Shown: piece by piece, positions 14,644 through 22,283 of the stretch
Layout of the letters: each line of letters begins with the position of its first letter
How positions within the stretch are numbered: the first letter of the stretch is position 1
Notes under the pieces: model-generated
The model's input: only the letters and a program-made list of their open reading frames with translations
Told to the model about the DNA's origin: nothing
Database searches by the model: none
NCBI GenBank assembly: GCA_023664445.1
Contig: JAMPFN010000008.1
Span: 1-63,710 of the forward strand
Length of the DNA: 63,710 bases
Source of the DNA: Clostridium sp.
GTDB taxonomy: Bacteria; Bacillota; Clostridia; Oscillospirales; Ruminococcaceae
Reading direction: 5' to 3'
Program-made: the position numbers and the translations under genes

Positions 14644-16488
14644 TTAACCGACTTCAATAACAAATTCCTCAGCCTTTGGATGTGTACACTGCTGTACGCC
14701 GACAAGAAGTATTTGTATACTGTCAATATTATATAAGGTTTCAAAGCAATCCTTGATCCTTACAGTATCAAGGTGGTCAAGCAGATCGTCTATCATCACA
14801 AGCTTCAACGGCGAATCCGATTCATCAACAATGCTTATCAGCAAAGCAAGCGTATACAGGCATTTTTCACCACTTGAAAGCAAGTCAAACTCAATATATT
14901 CATTACTTTTATCAAGCACGCCAAAGCTAAAACTGTTTGCTTTTTCCGAAAGATGAAATTTAGCTGTTGAGAATTTTTCAGTACCGGAAAAGAATTTCTG
15001 AAGATATACCGTCATCTTATCGGCAAGCTTTTTAAACGGCGCTTCCATAAGCTGAGACTGCAAACCGTTTACGTCAGTAAGCTTTATCCACACTTTCAGA
15101 ATCTCAATATTCTGCTCTGTTTTGTATTTATCATTGGTAAGCCTGTCGGTAAGTTCTTCATACCTTTTGTTTGCTTCAAGCTTTATAATAGTGTCATTAT
15201 GCTGCTTAATTTTGGATTTAAGAGAAACTATTTCGGCAGTAATTTCATCTTCTGTTATGTCTGTAACATCTGTATTCATCTGCTTTGAAATGAGTTCGTA
15301 TTGAGCATAGGCTTTTTCGATTTTCTGCATATCTGCAAGCTTGCTGTTGATTTCAGACTTCAAAGCCGTAATTTTATCATCAAGCTCAGTCACCTGTAAA
15401 GTTAAGCTGTGAATTTTTTCTTGAAGTTTTTCCATTTCCGTATTATAAACAGAAATTAACGCTGTAATAGAAGCACAATTTTCACATGTATAAGGACACT
15501 TTCCGCTGCTTTCGGCAACACGTTTCTTTTCCTTGTACTCAATATTTGCTTCGGAAATCTGCTTTTCAAGCATCATTTTTCGTTCTTCAAGAACAGCGAG
15601 TTCTTTTTCAGCTGCTTCGACAGATTTCTTTGAAGAATTATAAGCCGAATCCTCATTTAAGGACGGAGCAGTAACGACAGATTTTATGGATTTCATACTT
15701 TCAGCCAATTTATGGTTCTGCTGAATTTTGAGCAGCTTGGTATTCATATTGTCAATATTCAGCTGCATAGCCTGAATATCGGATTTCAGAGAATCAACAC
15801 TCTGAGAATTATCGCACTCGCTGTAGTAAATAAGGCTTTGTACGGTATTCTGTAATCTTGAAAGCTCTGCCTTGTAATAAGACTGCTGTTCTTTCAGATA
15901 TGTATTGAAATCTCTCACCAATTTTACGCCGTGATCCTGCTGTGCTTTATCGGTAATGTGAGAAATTACTCCGTTGATAAATTCCGGATCAAGAATCTTT
16001 CCGAAATCTGCAATAGAATCATTCAGTATGCTCTTCCAGTCAAGTTTACTGTCAGCAGCCGGAAGAAAATTGATGAACCAATCCTTCAGCTTGTTTGCAG
16101 TCATGCCGATAAACTCTGAAAAGTTGAATACCGGAAGTTCAAGACCGCCGATAATTCCCTCAACGCTGTATATTGAAGGTTCAATGCTGAAACCTGCTAT
16201 AATAGACGCGCCTTTCTTATACCACTTCCTCATAATGGTAATAGGATTTCCGTTGTCGTCAATAATGAGCTTAACAAACATTTCAGGTGAATTTGAATGC
16301 TTGAAGACAGCGCTCTTGTTTTTATCCGTTCCGGGAATGTAGCCTAAAAGCGCAAGCTGAATCGCCTGCATAACTGTTGATTTTCCTGCTCCGTTTTCTC
16401 CGTGAAAATATCGGAATCCCGAAAGATCATACGTCTTATCTTTGACCTTATGCATTCCCTTGATTGTAATAGATGAAAGCTTCATCAT
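14644..16488 (-). CDS. Rad50/SbcC-like recombination ATPase
   Basis: 614 residues in SMC/Rad50 layout. Walker A FHGENGAGKST is near 29-39; two long coiled-coil arms run about 190-310 and 330-460; a hook CPYTCENC with the Rad50-type Cys pair is near 325; the ABC signature LSSGEK is near 535 and Walker B LVMIDDLLDHLD near 563. This matches T4 gp46 and SbcC-type proteins that, with an Mre11-like nuclease, process DNA ends. No Mre11/gp47 partner is in the window. It starts ATGATG after AGGAGG and is driven by the motif at 16518. Confidence 0.9.
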   Translation of the reverse strand: MMKLSSITIKGMHKVKDKTYDLSGFRYFHGENGAGKSTVMQAIQLALLGYIPGTDKNKSAVFKHSNSPEMFVKLIIDDNGNPITIMRKWYKKGASIIAGFSIEPSIYSVEGIIGGLELPVFNFSEFIGMTANKLKDWFINFLPAADSKLDWKSILNDSIADFGKILDPEFINGVISHITDKAQQDHGVKLVRDFNTYLKEQQSYYKAELSRLQNTVQSLIYYSECDNSQSVDSLKSDIQAMQLNIDNMNTKLLKIQQNHKLAESMKSIKSVVTAPSLNEDSAYNSSKKSVEAAEKELAVLEERKMMLEKQISEANIEYKEKKRVAESSGKCPYTCENCASITALISVYNTEMEKLQEKIHSLTLQVTELDDKITALKSEINSKLADMQKIEKAYAQYELISKQMNTDVTDITEDEITAEIVSLKSKIKQHNDTIIKLEANKRYEELTDRLTNDKYKTEQNIEILKVWIKLTDVNGLQSQLMEAPFKKLADKMTVYLQKFFSGTEKFSTAKFHLSEKANSFSFGVLDKSNEYIEFDLLSSGEKCLYTLALLISIVDESDSPLKLVMIDDLLDHLDTVRIKDCFETLYNIDSIQILLVGVQQCTHPKAEEFVIEVG

Positions 16489-16517
16489 GTGTACCTCCTG
16501 TGTTTTTTATTACGTTT

Positions 16518-16529
16518 ATAATAACGATT
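16518..16529 (-). promoter_or_regulatory. phage promoter motif AATCGTTATTAT
   Basis: A perfect copy with TTTTTGATT upstream, 30 bases before the Rad50-like start. It points away from the plus-strand promoter at 16558, so the two are divergent. Confidence 0.6.
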
Positions 16530-16557
16530 CTCATGAATCAAAAATTTTTGGAAACTA

Positions 16558-16586
16558 TTGACAACACTAACATTATATAGTATAAT
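16558..16586 (+). promoter_or_regulatory. sigma-A promoter of plus-strand RNA
   Basis: TTGACA (16558-16563), a 17-base spacer and TATAAT (16581-16586): full consensus. It points into a gene-free interval that ends in a plus-strand terminator. Confidence 0.88.
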
Positions 16587-16688
16587 AAATATAGGAGATG
16601 ATCTTCTCTCCGTTTAAGATTAGACATAGAGCATTGTCTAAGTAAAAATAAAGAAAGCTCATAACTATAGAAAGATGGAATTACTTTC

Positions 16689-16784
16689 AAATATTTGTCG
16701 CCTTTGAATATGCGACTGACAAATTATTCGATTTAAATGTTTGCCGCTTCCGGACATGCGTCTGATAAATTGTCCGGTTCAAAT
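16689..16784 (+). repeat. two 46-nt tandem repeats (plus partial third)
   Basis: Units at 16689-16734 and 16735-16780; AAATG at 16781 begins a third copy that ends at once. Each unit has the loop core ATGCG-x-CTGA-x-AAAT inside a 7-bp stem. In unit 2 the stem is CCGGACA/TGTCCGG; in unit 1 it is TTGAATA/TATTCGA. Most differences are compensated on the other arm. Confidence 0.85.
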
Positions 16785-16846
16785 GCAAAGTCTCACAATT
16801 TGTGTGAAGTTTTAGTTTTTATAAATTTTGTAAAGATACTAATAGT

Positions 16847-16940
16847 AGGTTACAGAACCATTATAAACTGTATTTAATAGGGGTTACAGAACCGTCATAA
16901 ACTGTTTTTATAGGGGTTGCGAAACCGTCATAAATCGTCT
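16847..16940 (+). repeat. three 33/34-nt tandem repeats with pseudoknot pattern
   Basis: GGTT boxes stand at 16848, 16882 and 16915. Each unit reads GGTT-4 bases-AACC-8 bases-4 bases. The two tetramers after GGTT and after the spacer pair as ACAG/CTGT in units 1 and 2 and GCGA/TCGT in unit 3, so both strands changed together. Confidence 0.85.
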
Positions 16941-16987
16941 TAATAGTATCTTTAAAGGATTTAATAATAATTTGATTTTAGTCTAAT

Positions 16988-17028
16988 ATATGCCTTACTT
17001 CTTTTTACAGAGGTAAGGCATATTTTTA
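16988..17028 (+). terminator. terminator of plus-strand RNA
   Basis: An 11-bp stem (16988-16998 with 17013-17023) followed by TTTTTAT on the plus strand. It stands between the RNA and the 3' end of the helicase gene and may also stop minus-strand transcription. Confidence 0.85.
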
Positions 17029-17035
17029 TAAGATG

Positions 17036-18622
17036 TTACACATTCAGCTCGGAATCATAAATAACCAATTTTTCTTTAGCTCTGGTACAGCCAACATAGA
17101 ATAAATTCTGCTGTTCTTCATTCTTATTAACAGGGAAGGACTTGCCGTTCACGCCTACCAGATGTACGCAGTCATATTCAAGTCCTTTTACAGAATGGAT
17201 CGTACCGACATAAATACCCGTTTCTTTTGAAAGAGAATCAGCAAGCTGTATAAGGTAATCTATCACGCCATTGTCATCATCTGATTCAAGCTTTATAGTA
17301 CCTTGAGGAATATTCAGAAGCTCACTGATCGCCGTGATTTTACCATAGACAAACTGCTCTCTGTGAAGTACTTCACGCACTTGCATAATGATTTTTATAT
17401 AGGATTCAAGCGAATGATGATATAACTCCATAAATCCTACTTCCGTGCTATAGCCGCTGTCAATAGAACAATACCTGATGTAATTGTTATATTCATTTGC
17501 AGACAGCTTATTTGAAAGCCAGTCAACACAGAAATGACTATCAACAGCACTTTTCAGAATACCACTGACATCTGTATCGGTATGCTTGCTGTTAAACGGT
17601 ATATTGAGCTGTTCAAGCTTATCCTTTATCTCTGTGGCTTCATAGTTGGTTCTGCAAAGAATAGCCGTAGACTTTCCGTCAGCAGAATCACTCACTATAT
17701 TTAATATATCCTTATTATTATGAATATCTAATGCGCCACGCTCTATGACCTGAACTCCGATTCTGTCGCTCAGAATATCAAGATCATAAGCGCTTCCTTT
17801 CCAACTCTTATGGATCTCATTGGAATAATCACATATCTCTTTTGTTGAGCGGTAGTTTTCTGAAAGTTTGATAGTTACCCATTCAGGATTTTCGGCAAGA
17901 GATTTTATAATTGAAATGTCAGCGCCACGGAAGCTGTAAATGGCTTGTTTAGCGTCGCCGCATACAAAAATATTTGAATTTGTGAATGATGAAACAAATT
18001 CCCACTGTTTCGGGTCTGTATCCTGAAATTCGTCAACAAATACATATTTAAATCTCAGTTTTTCAGGGTCTGCAACAGGGTTATTATCCGAAAACAGCTT
18101 GCTTACGCCATAACACATAATATCGAAAGTGATGTAATTTTCTTCACGCAGCAGTTTGTCATACTGTTTCCAGAATATATCATACTGAAATTTCTCATTT
18201 GGTTTTAAAGGCATTTTACCGTTAAGCTTATCATCAGATATTTTTGTACCGCACTGCTGTCTGCAGCGTGTATGAATCTTACGTATCGTCATATCGTCTG
18301 CAATGGCGGGAGTATCTTTATAATAACCAAGATTTCTCGCTACAGCGCTGTTTCTGGATATAAGAGAATAGCAATAGCTGTGGAAGGTGCAGAACATCGG
18401 AATAGTCTGCCCCTTATGGGTTCTGCGGAATCTTTCACGCATTTCACAGGCTGCTGCATTTGTAAACGTAAGTACAAGAATACTTGAAATATCTGCTCCG
18501 TCCTCAATCAGCCTGTTAATTCTGGAAATTACGCAATGGGTCTTGCCTGTACCCGCACCGGCAAGGCATAGTATTTTCTCAGCGTCACAATTGACCGCTT
18601 GCTTCTGTGCTGTATTTAACAT
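17036..18622 (-). CDS. UvrD/PcrA-like SF1 DNA helicase
   Basis: 528 residues with the SF1A helicase motifs in order: Q-like LNTAQKQAV at the start, Walker A AGAGTGKT (about 21-28), Ia VLTFTNAAA, II VFVDEFQDTD (about 191), III GDAKQAIYSFRGAD, IV SENYRST (about 255), V TIHSVKGLEYD (about 478) and VI YVGCTRAK (about 510). It is a 3'-5' helicase/translocase, shorter than host PcrA (about 730), as is usual for phage copies. Likely works in replication or recombination with the Rad50-like protein next door. It has a leader hairpin with T-run (18642-18682). Confidence 0.93.
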   Translation of the reverse strand: MLNTAQKQAVNCDAEKILCLAGAGTGKTHCVISRINRLIEDGADISSILVLTFTNAAACEMRERFRRTHKGQTIPMFCTFHSYCYSLISRNSAVARNLGYYKDTPAIADDMTIRKIHTRCRQQCGTKISDDKLNGKMPLKPNEKFQYDIFWKQYDKLLREENYITFDIMCYGVSKLFSDNNPVADPEKLRFKYVFVDEFQDTDPKQWEFVSSFTNSNIFVCGDAKQAIYSFRGADISIIKSLAENPEWVTIKLSENYRSTKEICDYSNEIHKSWKGSAYDLDILSDRIGVQVIERGALDIHNNKDILNIVSDSADGKSTAILCRTNYEATEIKDKLEQLNIPFNSKHTDTDVSGILKSAVDSHFCVDWLSNKLSANEYNNYIRYCSIDSGYSTEVGFMELYHHSLESYIKIIMQVREVLHREQFVYGKITAISELLNIPQGTIKLESDDDNGVIDYLIQLADSLSKETGIYVGTIHSVKGLEYDCVHLVGVNGKSFPVNKNEEQQNLFYVGCTRAKEKLVIYDSELNV

Positions 18623-18641
18623 TATCGGTTCCTCCGGAAAT

Positions 18642-18682
18642 AAAAAAATTAGTCTATGCAGTATTACTACTACATAGACTAA
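18642..18682 (-). terminator. leader terminator/attenuator before the helicase
   Basis: A perfect 10-bp stem TTAGTCTATG/CATAGACTAA with seven Ts on the minus strand, located between the promoter motif (18679-18690, which it overlaps by four bases) and the helicase ribosome site. If the motif is a promoter, the new transcript meets this hairpin at once. Confidence 0.65.
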
Positions 18683-18690
18683 TAACGATT
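18679..18690 (-). promoter_or_regulatory. phage promoter motif AATCGTTATTAG
   Basis: 11 of 12 match on the minus strand, with TTTGATTCC upstream. It lies 57 bases before the helicase start. Confidence 0.55.
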
Positions 18691-18819
18691 TTCGGAATCA
18701 AACTTATCCATAGGTTTATTTATAATAAACAATAAATTTATTTGGCTTTACTATTTGCCGATATGCACGTAGCGAACATAGTGATCGAATGCGTGGGGCA
18801 TTTTTAATTCTGCTATAAG

Positions 18820-19341
18820 TTAAAACTGTTTTTGAATAAATGACTTATTATCTTTATTAAGAATTTCTATTGCCCTATCAACATCTGCATCTGATAAAGT
18901 ACGTTTCCAACTGTTATACCTCTCATCATCAAGTGTTTTGATTCTCGTAATTACCAAAAATTGAGACAACCATTTCCAGCAATAGAAGTCATCATCATCT
19001 ATTATACAAAATGTTTCAACATTTTCATTGCTTGCTAACCATCTGCGGATTTCAAATGGACGACTTTCAGGTCCAGAACGTTCAGTATAATCTGTTCTTC
19101 CCGATACTTTCATCCCGTACTTTTCAAAGTGATTATATAAATCTAAAATTTCCTTTTTGTCAGTCTGAAAGTTGTTTTCTACGAAATTCCAATAATTAAT
19201 TCTCCATGAAGAAGAAAGAATGATTTCTGCATTTGTTGCATCAACAATTCTTTTTAGACGTACAAAACATTCGTCTTTAAATTCTGCATCGTAATCTTCT
19301 TCTTTCAACACACCATCAATGTCTAAAAAAATAGCCTTCAT
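18820..19341 (-). CDS. HAD-superfamily hydrolase-like protein
   Basis: 173 residues. The HAD nucleophile motif FLDIDGVL is at 5-12 (first Asp is the nucleophile). ILSSSWR near 41 and CIIDDDDFY near 112 match the HAD group found in RNA-repair-associated and phage proteins. It may be a polynucleotide phosphatase; substrate is unknown. It has a sigma-A promoter (19388-19417). The lysine before the acidic loop is not obvious, so activity is not certain. Confidence 0.82.
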   Translation of the reverse strand: MKAIFLDIDGVLKEEDYDAEFKDECFVRLKRIVDATNAEIILSSSWRINYWNFVENNFQTDKKEILDLYNHFEKYGMKVSGRTDYTERSGPESRPFEIRRWLASNENVETFCIIDDDDFYCWKWLSQFLVITRIKTLDDERYNSWKRTLSDADVDRAIEILNKDNKSFIQKQF

Positions 19342-19387
19342 AAATATTCCCTTCTATTCAGTCAGTAAATATAATTTCTCTACTATA

Positions 19388-19417
19388 ATTATAAACGATT
19401 ACAGACAGTTATGTCAA
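19388..19417 (-). promoter_or_regulatory. sigma-A promoter of HAD gene
   Basis: TTGACA (19412-19417), an 18-base spacer and TATAAT (19388-19393) on the minus strand. The spacer also contains AATCGTT, so it partly resembles the phage motif. Confidence 0.7.
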
Positions 19418-19434
19418 GCTGCCTGTAAATATAT

Positions 19435-19815
19435 TTATAATTTCTTCGACTGGATATAAGCTTCAACATACCTCTCTACAACATCAGAAACCTCTATACC
19501 ATTATCGATAAAAGAGTTCTTAGTCGTATCAAGCAGATTTGTAACCGTCTCATTTACTACGCTTTCAAGTACGTCACGCTGAGATTCAGCATTCCACTCA
19601 CCGGCTGCTTTCAGTCTTGCAACGGCAGTCTGCTCATATTTATTTACAGATGTCTGTACAGTTGTTGTGATATCTGATATTACCGACTGTAATTTTTCAT
19701 TTTCTGTTTTGGATCTCAGCCATGCAGAAAGTGCGGGTATAAGTATAGAGCTTCCAACGGCTGCAACGATCGAAAATATAAGGCAGATCAGTTCATTCAT
19801 TATTGTATCGGTCAT
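19435..19815 (-). CDS. holin-like protein (LLH family type)
   Basis: 126 residues with one N-terminal membrane helix (about 8-30, LICLIFSIVAAVGSSILIPAL), then a long amphipathic helix with Gln/Thr/Glu repeats and a C-terminal helix. This single-segment plus coiled-coil layout is that of LL-H-type phage holins that form membrane lesions and release the endolysin. It is paired with another one-helix protein (19834). The endolysin gene is far away, at 34.5 kb. Confidence 0.75.
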   Translation of the reverse strand: MTDTIMNELICLIFSIVAAVGSSILIPALSAWLRSKTENEKLQSVISDITTTVQTSVNKYEQTAVARLKAAGEWNAESQRDVLESVVNETVTNLLDTTKNSFIDNGIEVSDVVERYVEAYIQSKKL

Positions 19816-19833
19816 ATTAAGTACCCTCCATTT

Positions 19834-20286
19834 TTACGGTTCATATTCTGAAAAATATGTATTCATAAGTTCATGAACAAGCGGGTTATTATCCTCGCCG
19901 GCTTTTTCAATGGTATCATTGAAATATATTCTGCCCTGACTGTTATAACCGCAAAGATAATACTCCCTGTATAAAATGATAAGCTGTTTTAACTCTTCCG
20001 AATAATCAGTATCGCCCTTATCAATTGCAAACTGTATATATTTGCAGTCTTCAAGAATATGCGTTTGCAGACTTGCTCTTTGAGCAGACTGTAATTTATC
20101 CATGTGTTCAGTCAGCGCTTTAACCTCTTTCTGAGTTTCCAGTGCAAGCCCTTCTGTTTTCTGCATACTTTCAACAACTTCTTTAAGATGTCTTTTAGCA
20201 GGATTTATTTTATCCCAGTTGTTGAACACAGCAACAAGGACAGCCGAGATCACAGGAAGAACAGCAATAAGAATGTTATATCCCAT
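19834..20286 (-). CDS. single-pass membrane protein, holin-associated
   Basis: 150 residues. N-terminal membrane segment about 4-21 (NILIAVLPVISAVLVAVF), then a coiled coil (about 35-75) and a soluble C-terminal domain with several Tyr. It ends 18 bases before the holin-like gene, so the two probably act together at the membrane. It could be a second holin, antiholin or membrane-anchored structural factor. No enzyme motif. Confidence 0.7.
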   Translation of the reverse strand: MGYNILIAVLPVISAVLVAVFNNWDKINPAKRHLKEVVESMQKTEGLALETQKEVKALTEHMDKLQSAQRASLQTHILEDCKYIQFAIDKGDTDYSEELKQLIILYREYYLCGYNSQGRIYFNDTIEKAGEDNNPLVHELMNTYFSEYEP

Positions 20287-20302
20287 ATATATCCCTCCTC
20301 GC

Positions 20303-20650
20303 CTAAATATCTTTTATTACCCATTTAAGATACTGGTCTGTTTCCTTGTCGCAAAGAGGACATGTACCTGATATCTTCTCAACGTCCTGATCTGATTCTG
20401 TAAGCGCTGAAATAAATATTCCATGACAGTTATCGCATTCTGCAATGTAATGATTTCCGATATTGTTATCAAGCTCAATGTCCACATCATCTTCCTGGAT
20501 ATCGTCAATGGAATCCTGAATATCCTCTACATCATCTGCAAGGTCGTCGATAGTTTCGCTGAAATCATAATCGTCTGTATCATAATTTTCATCAGCGGCA
20601 ACGATCCTTGCGGACGACTTGATACTTCTTTTTCGTTTCACTATCTTCAT
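20303..20650 (-). CDS. acidic zinc-ribbon protein with basic leader
   Basis: 115 residues. A very basic start (MKIVKRKRSIKSSARIVAAD) is followed by an acidic stretch (about 22-65, many Asp/Glu) and a C-terminal zinc ribbon (CDNCHG near 77, CPLCDK near 102). The leader ends in the (I/V)xA(A/S) pattern discussed for other proteins. The sharp basic-acidic boundary fits a removable leader. Function unknown. Confidence 0.7.
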   Translation of the reverse strand: MKIVKRKRSIKSSARIVAADENYDTDDYDFSETIDDLADDVEDIQDSIDDIQEDDVDIELDNNIGNHYIAECDNCHGIFISALTESDQDVEKISGTCPLCDKETDQYLKWVIKDI

Positions 20651-20669
20651 TACTGATCACCTCAATTTT

Positions 20670-20713
20670 AAAAAAATAACAGCGACAATACCAATGCGTA
20701 TCATCACTGTTAT
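20670..20713 (-). terminator. terminator with TATATAAGGT element
   Basis: Minus-strand stem ATAACAGTGA/TCGCTGTTAT extended by GATAC/GTATT, then seven Ts. It stands after the gene at 20721 and directly follows ACCTTATATA. Confidence 0.8.
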
Positions 20714-20720
20714 ATAAGGT
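20711..20720 (-). promoter_or_regulatory. TATATAAGGT element after stop codon
   Basis: Minus-strand ACCTTATATA begins right after the TAA of the gene at 20721 and runs into the terminator stem. Confidence 0.5.
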
Positions 20721-21290
20721 TTATTCATTTTCAGTAAATTTTCTTTTTCGTGTTTTCTGTATCATTTTTTCAAAGCCCTCTATAGATATTTCTATAGTAT
20801 CCATACAAGATTCATAAGAATCATAATCTGTTGTAACAAATTGATATGAATGTGTTCTGCTTGCGCCGTCTTTACTTTCTGTAACATTCATCTCAATAGA
20901 ATTTTTTCCTCTAAGTTTCTTACTTTCTTGAGGATGATCGGAAACTCGGATATTACATTTCAGCTTAAACACAGATCTGTTTTCCTTATCTAAGATAGAA
21001 CATTCAAATGAAAAATACATCGATGCTGATTTATTTGATTTATGACACTTATACTTTTCATAGTTCAAATTAGACAAATATTCTTTAAGTTCATCAATAA
21101 AATCCAAATATTCCTGATAGCTTTTTTCGTCTATAATGTTTCCATATTTATCAACCACTTCAGACAAATACATTTCATCATCAGCATATACAGCAGAAGC
21201 ACGTATCATTTTTAGATTGTAGATAACAATGTCAATATCAAGTGTTGGAATATCATAGTCATGTGAGCCTCTTACATAAATTTTAGACAC
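20721..21290 (-). CDS. hypothetical protein, KIYVRG N-terminus
   Basis: 189 residues from GTG 21290 (read VSKIYVRGSHDYD), chosen because AGGTGA lies 5 bases upstream and because it puts KIYVRG at the N-terminus like the other leader proteins. A beta-rich body follows, and a very basic end (MIQKTRKRKFTENE). No known family. It lies in the accessory block after a membrane-protein gene. Confidence 0.65.
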   Translation of the reverse strand: MSKIYVRGSHDYDIPTLDIDIVIYNLKMIRASAVYADDEMYLSEVVDKYGNIIDEKSYQEYLDFIDELKEYLSNLNYEKYKCHKSNKSASMYFSFECSILDKENRSVFKLKCNIRVSDHPQESKKLRGKNSIEMNVTESKDGASRTHSYQFVTTDYDSYESCMDTIEISIEGFEKMIQKTRKRKFTENE

Positions 21291-21326
21291 AATAATCACC
21301 TACAAATCCTCTTATATATGATTTCT

Positions 21327-21941
21327 TTATCTTTTCAGTACATCGCTTGTGCTTTCATATTGAAAAATAACACTTTCAAATTTAGATACATCAAGCATGA
21401 CTGCTATATGATTATCAGCAGTGTAATCTTCTATCAAATCATCATCTTCATAATCACGCCAGTATTTATAGTGTATCAGTACAACTTTCGGAGTATTTGT
21501 ATATTCTTCACATATAAATATTTCACCGAAATATCGTTCCTTTGTTTGCATATTTCTCAAATCTAAAAATGTACCTCCTTTAGTATCCAACATATCATCC
21601 ATAATATAAGATTTTCTTGTCCTATGAATACCTATACGATTCATAAAATTGTCCCAGCATTTCAGAGAGTATATTTTACCAAATATGAATGATATAATTA
21701 TGGTGCCAATAAGCATAATCAAATATTTTACAGCTGTATTATTCAGCAATTGAATCTTCCCAAGCGATATAACTTCCCACGCCGTATCTATAATATATCC
21801 AACAAGAAGAGATTCAAATATAACGTGTTCATACTCTTCAGAATTTTTTATTGTATTTGCATATCTGAATATATGCAGAAATATATAGCCCAAAGTAAAA
21901 TATGTAAATATTTGCGGCATATAAGTTATCAATTCTTTCAT
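21327..21941 (-). CDS. membrane protein, DUF6338-like
   Basis: 204 residues. Two to three membrane segments in the first half (ITYMPQIFTYFTLGYIFLHIF; a mid-segment about 45-60; LIMLIGTIIISFIFGKIY about 73-90). A cytoplasmic C-terminal domain reads TFLDLRN, then VVLIHYKYW, then NHIAVMLDVS, the pattern of the DUF6338 family of bacterial and phage membrane proteins. Function unknown. It overlaps the TGATTAATG junction of the small gene upstream. Confidence 0.7.
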   Translation of the reverse strand: MKELITYMPQIFTYFTLGYIFLHIFRYANTIKNSEEYEHVIFESLLVGYIIDTAWEVISLGKIQLLNNTAVKYLIMLIGTIIISFIFGKIYSLKCWDNFMNRIGIHRTRKSYIMDDMLDTKGGTFLDLRNMQTKERYFGEIFICEEYTNTPKVVLIHYKYWRDYEDDDLIEDYTADNHIAVMLDVSKFESVIFQYESTSDVLKR

Positions 21942-21944
21942 TAA

Positions 21945-22079
21945 TCAATCTCCTTTATTTACTTTATCTTTAGTTTTCTTAGGTATAGGTTTTTCAGAAA
22001 CTTTTTCCGTAGGTTTAGGCAGCTTTGTACTACCTTTTATATAAGTCTTTTTATACATATCTTTATTATTGTTTGACAT
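21945..22079 (-). CDS. small basic protein, 44 aa
   Basis: ATG 22079 follows AAGGAG by nine bases and opens 44 Lys-rich codons (MSNNNKDMYKKTYIKGSTKL, then a Pro/Lys/Thr tail) to TGA at 21945. KKTYIKGS recalls the shared leader motif. It is first in a two-gene unit with the membrane protein and has a consensus sigma-A promoter upstream. Likely disordered. No family is known. Confidence 0.65.
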   Translation of the reverse strand: MSNNNKDMYKKTYIKGSTKLPKPTEKVSEKPIPKKTKDKVNKGD

Positions 22080-22110
22080 AGTTTTAAACTCCTTATATGT
22101 AATATAAATC

Positions 22111-22140
22111 ATTATATCACACAAATGAAAATAATGTCAA
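22111..22140 (-). promoter_or_regulatory. sigma-A promoter
   Basis: TTGACA (22135-22140), an 18-base spacer and TATAAT (22111-22116) with TG before the -10, minus strand. It drives 22079-21327. Confidence 0.78.
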
Positions 22141-22239
22141 ATAGCAATGTTCCATTTATACCTCATAATTATTTTCAAATCAATGCAGAGGAATTTGTAA
22201 AGTCATATTTTGTATTTAATCTCTTGCAACCATGGCATC

Positions 22240-22283
22240 ATATGTGTTACCTACATATGCATATCGTCACTGTTATATAAGGT
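22240..22283 (-). repeat. 3' element, copy of the ACCTTATATAACAGTGA repeat
   Basis: After the TAA of 22284-22814 the minus strand reads ACCTTATATAACAGTGACGATA, the same first 20 or so bases as at 20711. Here the hairpin is replaced by ATATG/CATAT and there is no T run, so this copy seems to have lost terminator function. Confidence 0.5.

Larger units (their letters stand above)
16593..17027 (+). ncRNA. noncoding RNA with two tandem-repeat arrays
   Basis: A plus-strand unit of about 435 nt bounded by a consensus promoter and an 11-bp terminator; no real ORF lies in it. From 5' to 3' it holds: hairpins at 16594-16611 and 16620-16641; two 46-nt repeats (16689-16780) whose stem differs by paired substitutions; a short hairpin near 16790-16806; then a 10-bp stem (16832-16841 with 16944-16953) enclosing three 33/34-nt repeats that fit small pseudoknots. 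Tandem repeats of these lengths between a promoter and a terminator are the hallmark of type III toxin-antitoxin RNAs (ToxI, CptI, TenpI). No ToxN-like gene follows: the next gene is a UvrD-like helicase on the other strand. Confidence 0.8.

Noticed and set aside
14727..14737. TATATAAGGT-like copies inside genes (14.73, 36.17, 40.86 kb)
   Set aside because: They encode conserved protein residues and lack the hairpin or intergenic position of the other copies.
16689..16940. CRISPR array or CRISPR-repeat mimic
   Set aside because: The repeats are directly adjacent with no spacers, have only two or three units, differ between copies, and no cas gene is near. A solitary CRISPR-repeat decoy would need a match to a host repeat, which cannot be tested here.
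17036..18622. Toxin gene for the repeat RNA
   Set aside because: The neighbour is a complete UvrD-like helicase on the opposite strand with no ToxN/CptN/TenpN features.
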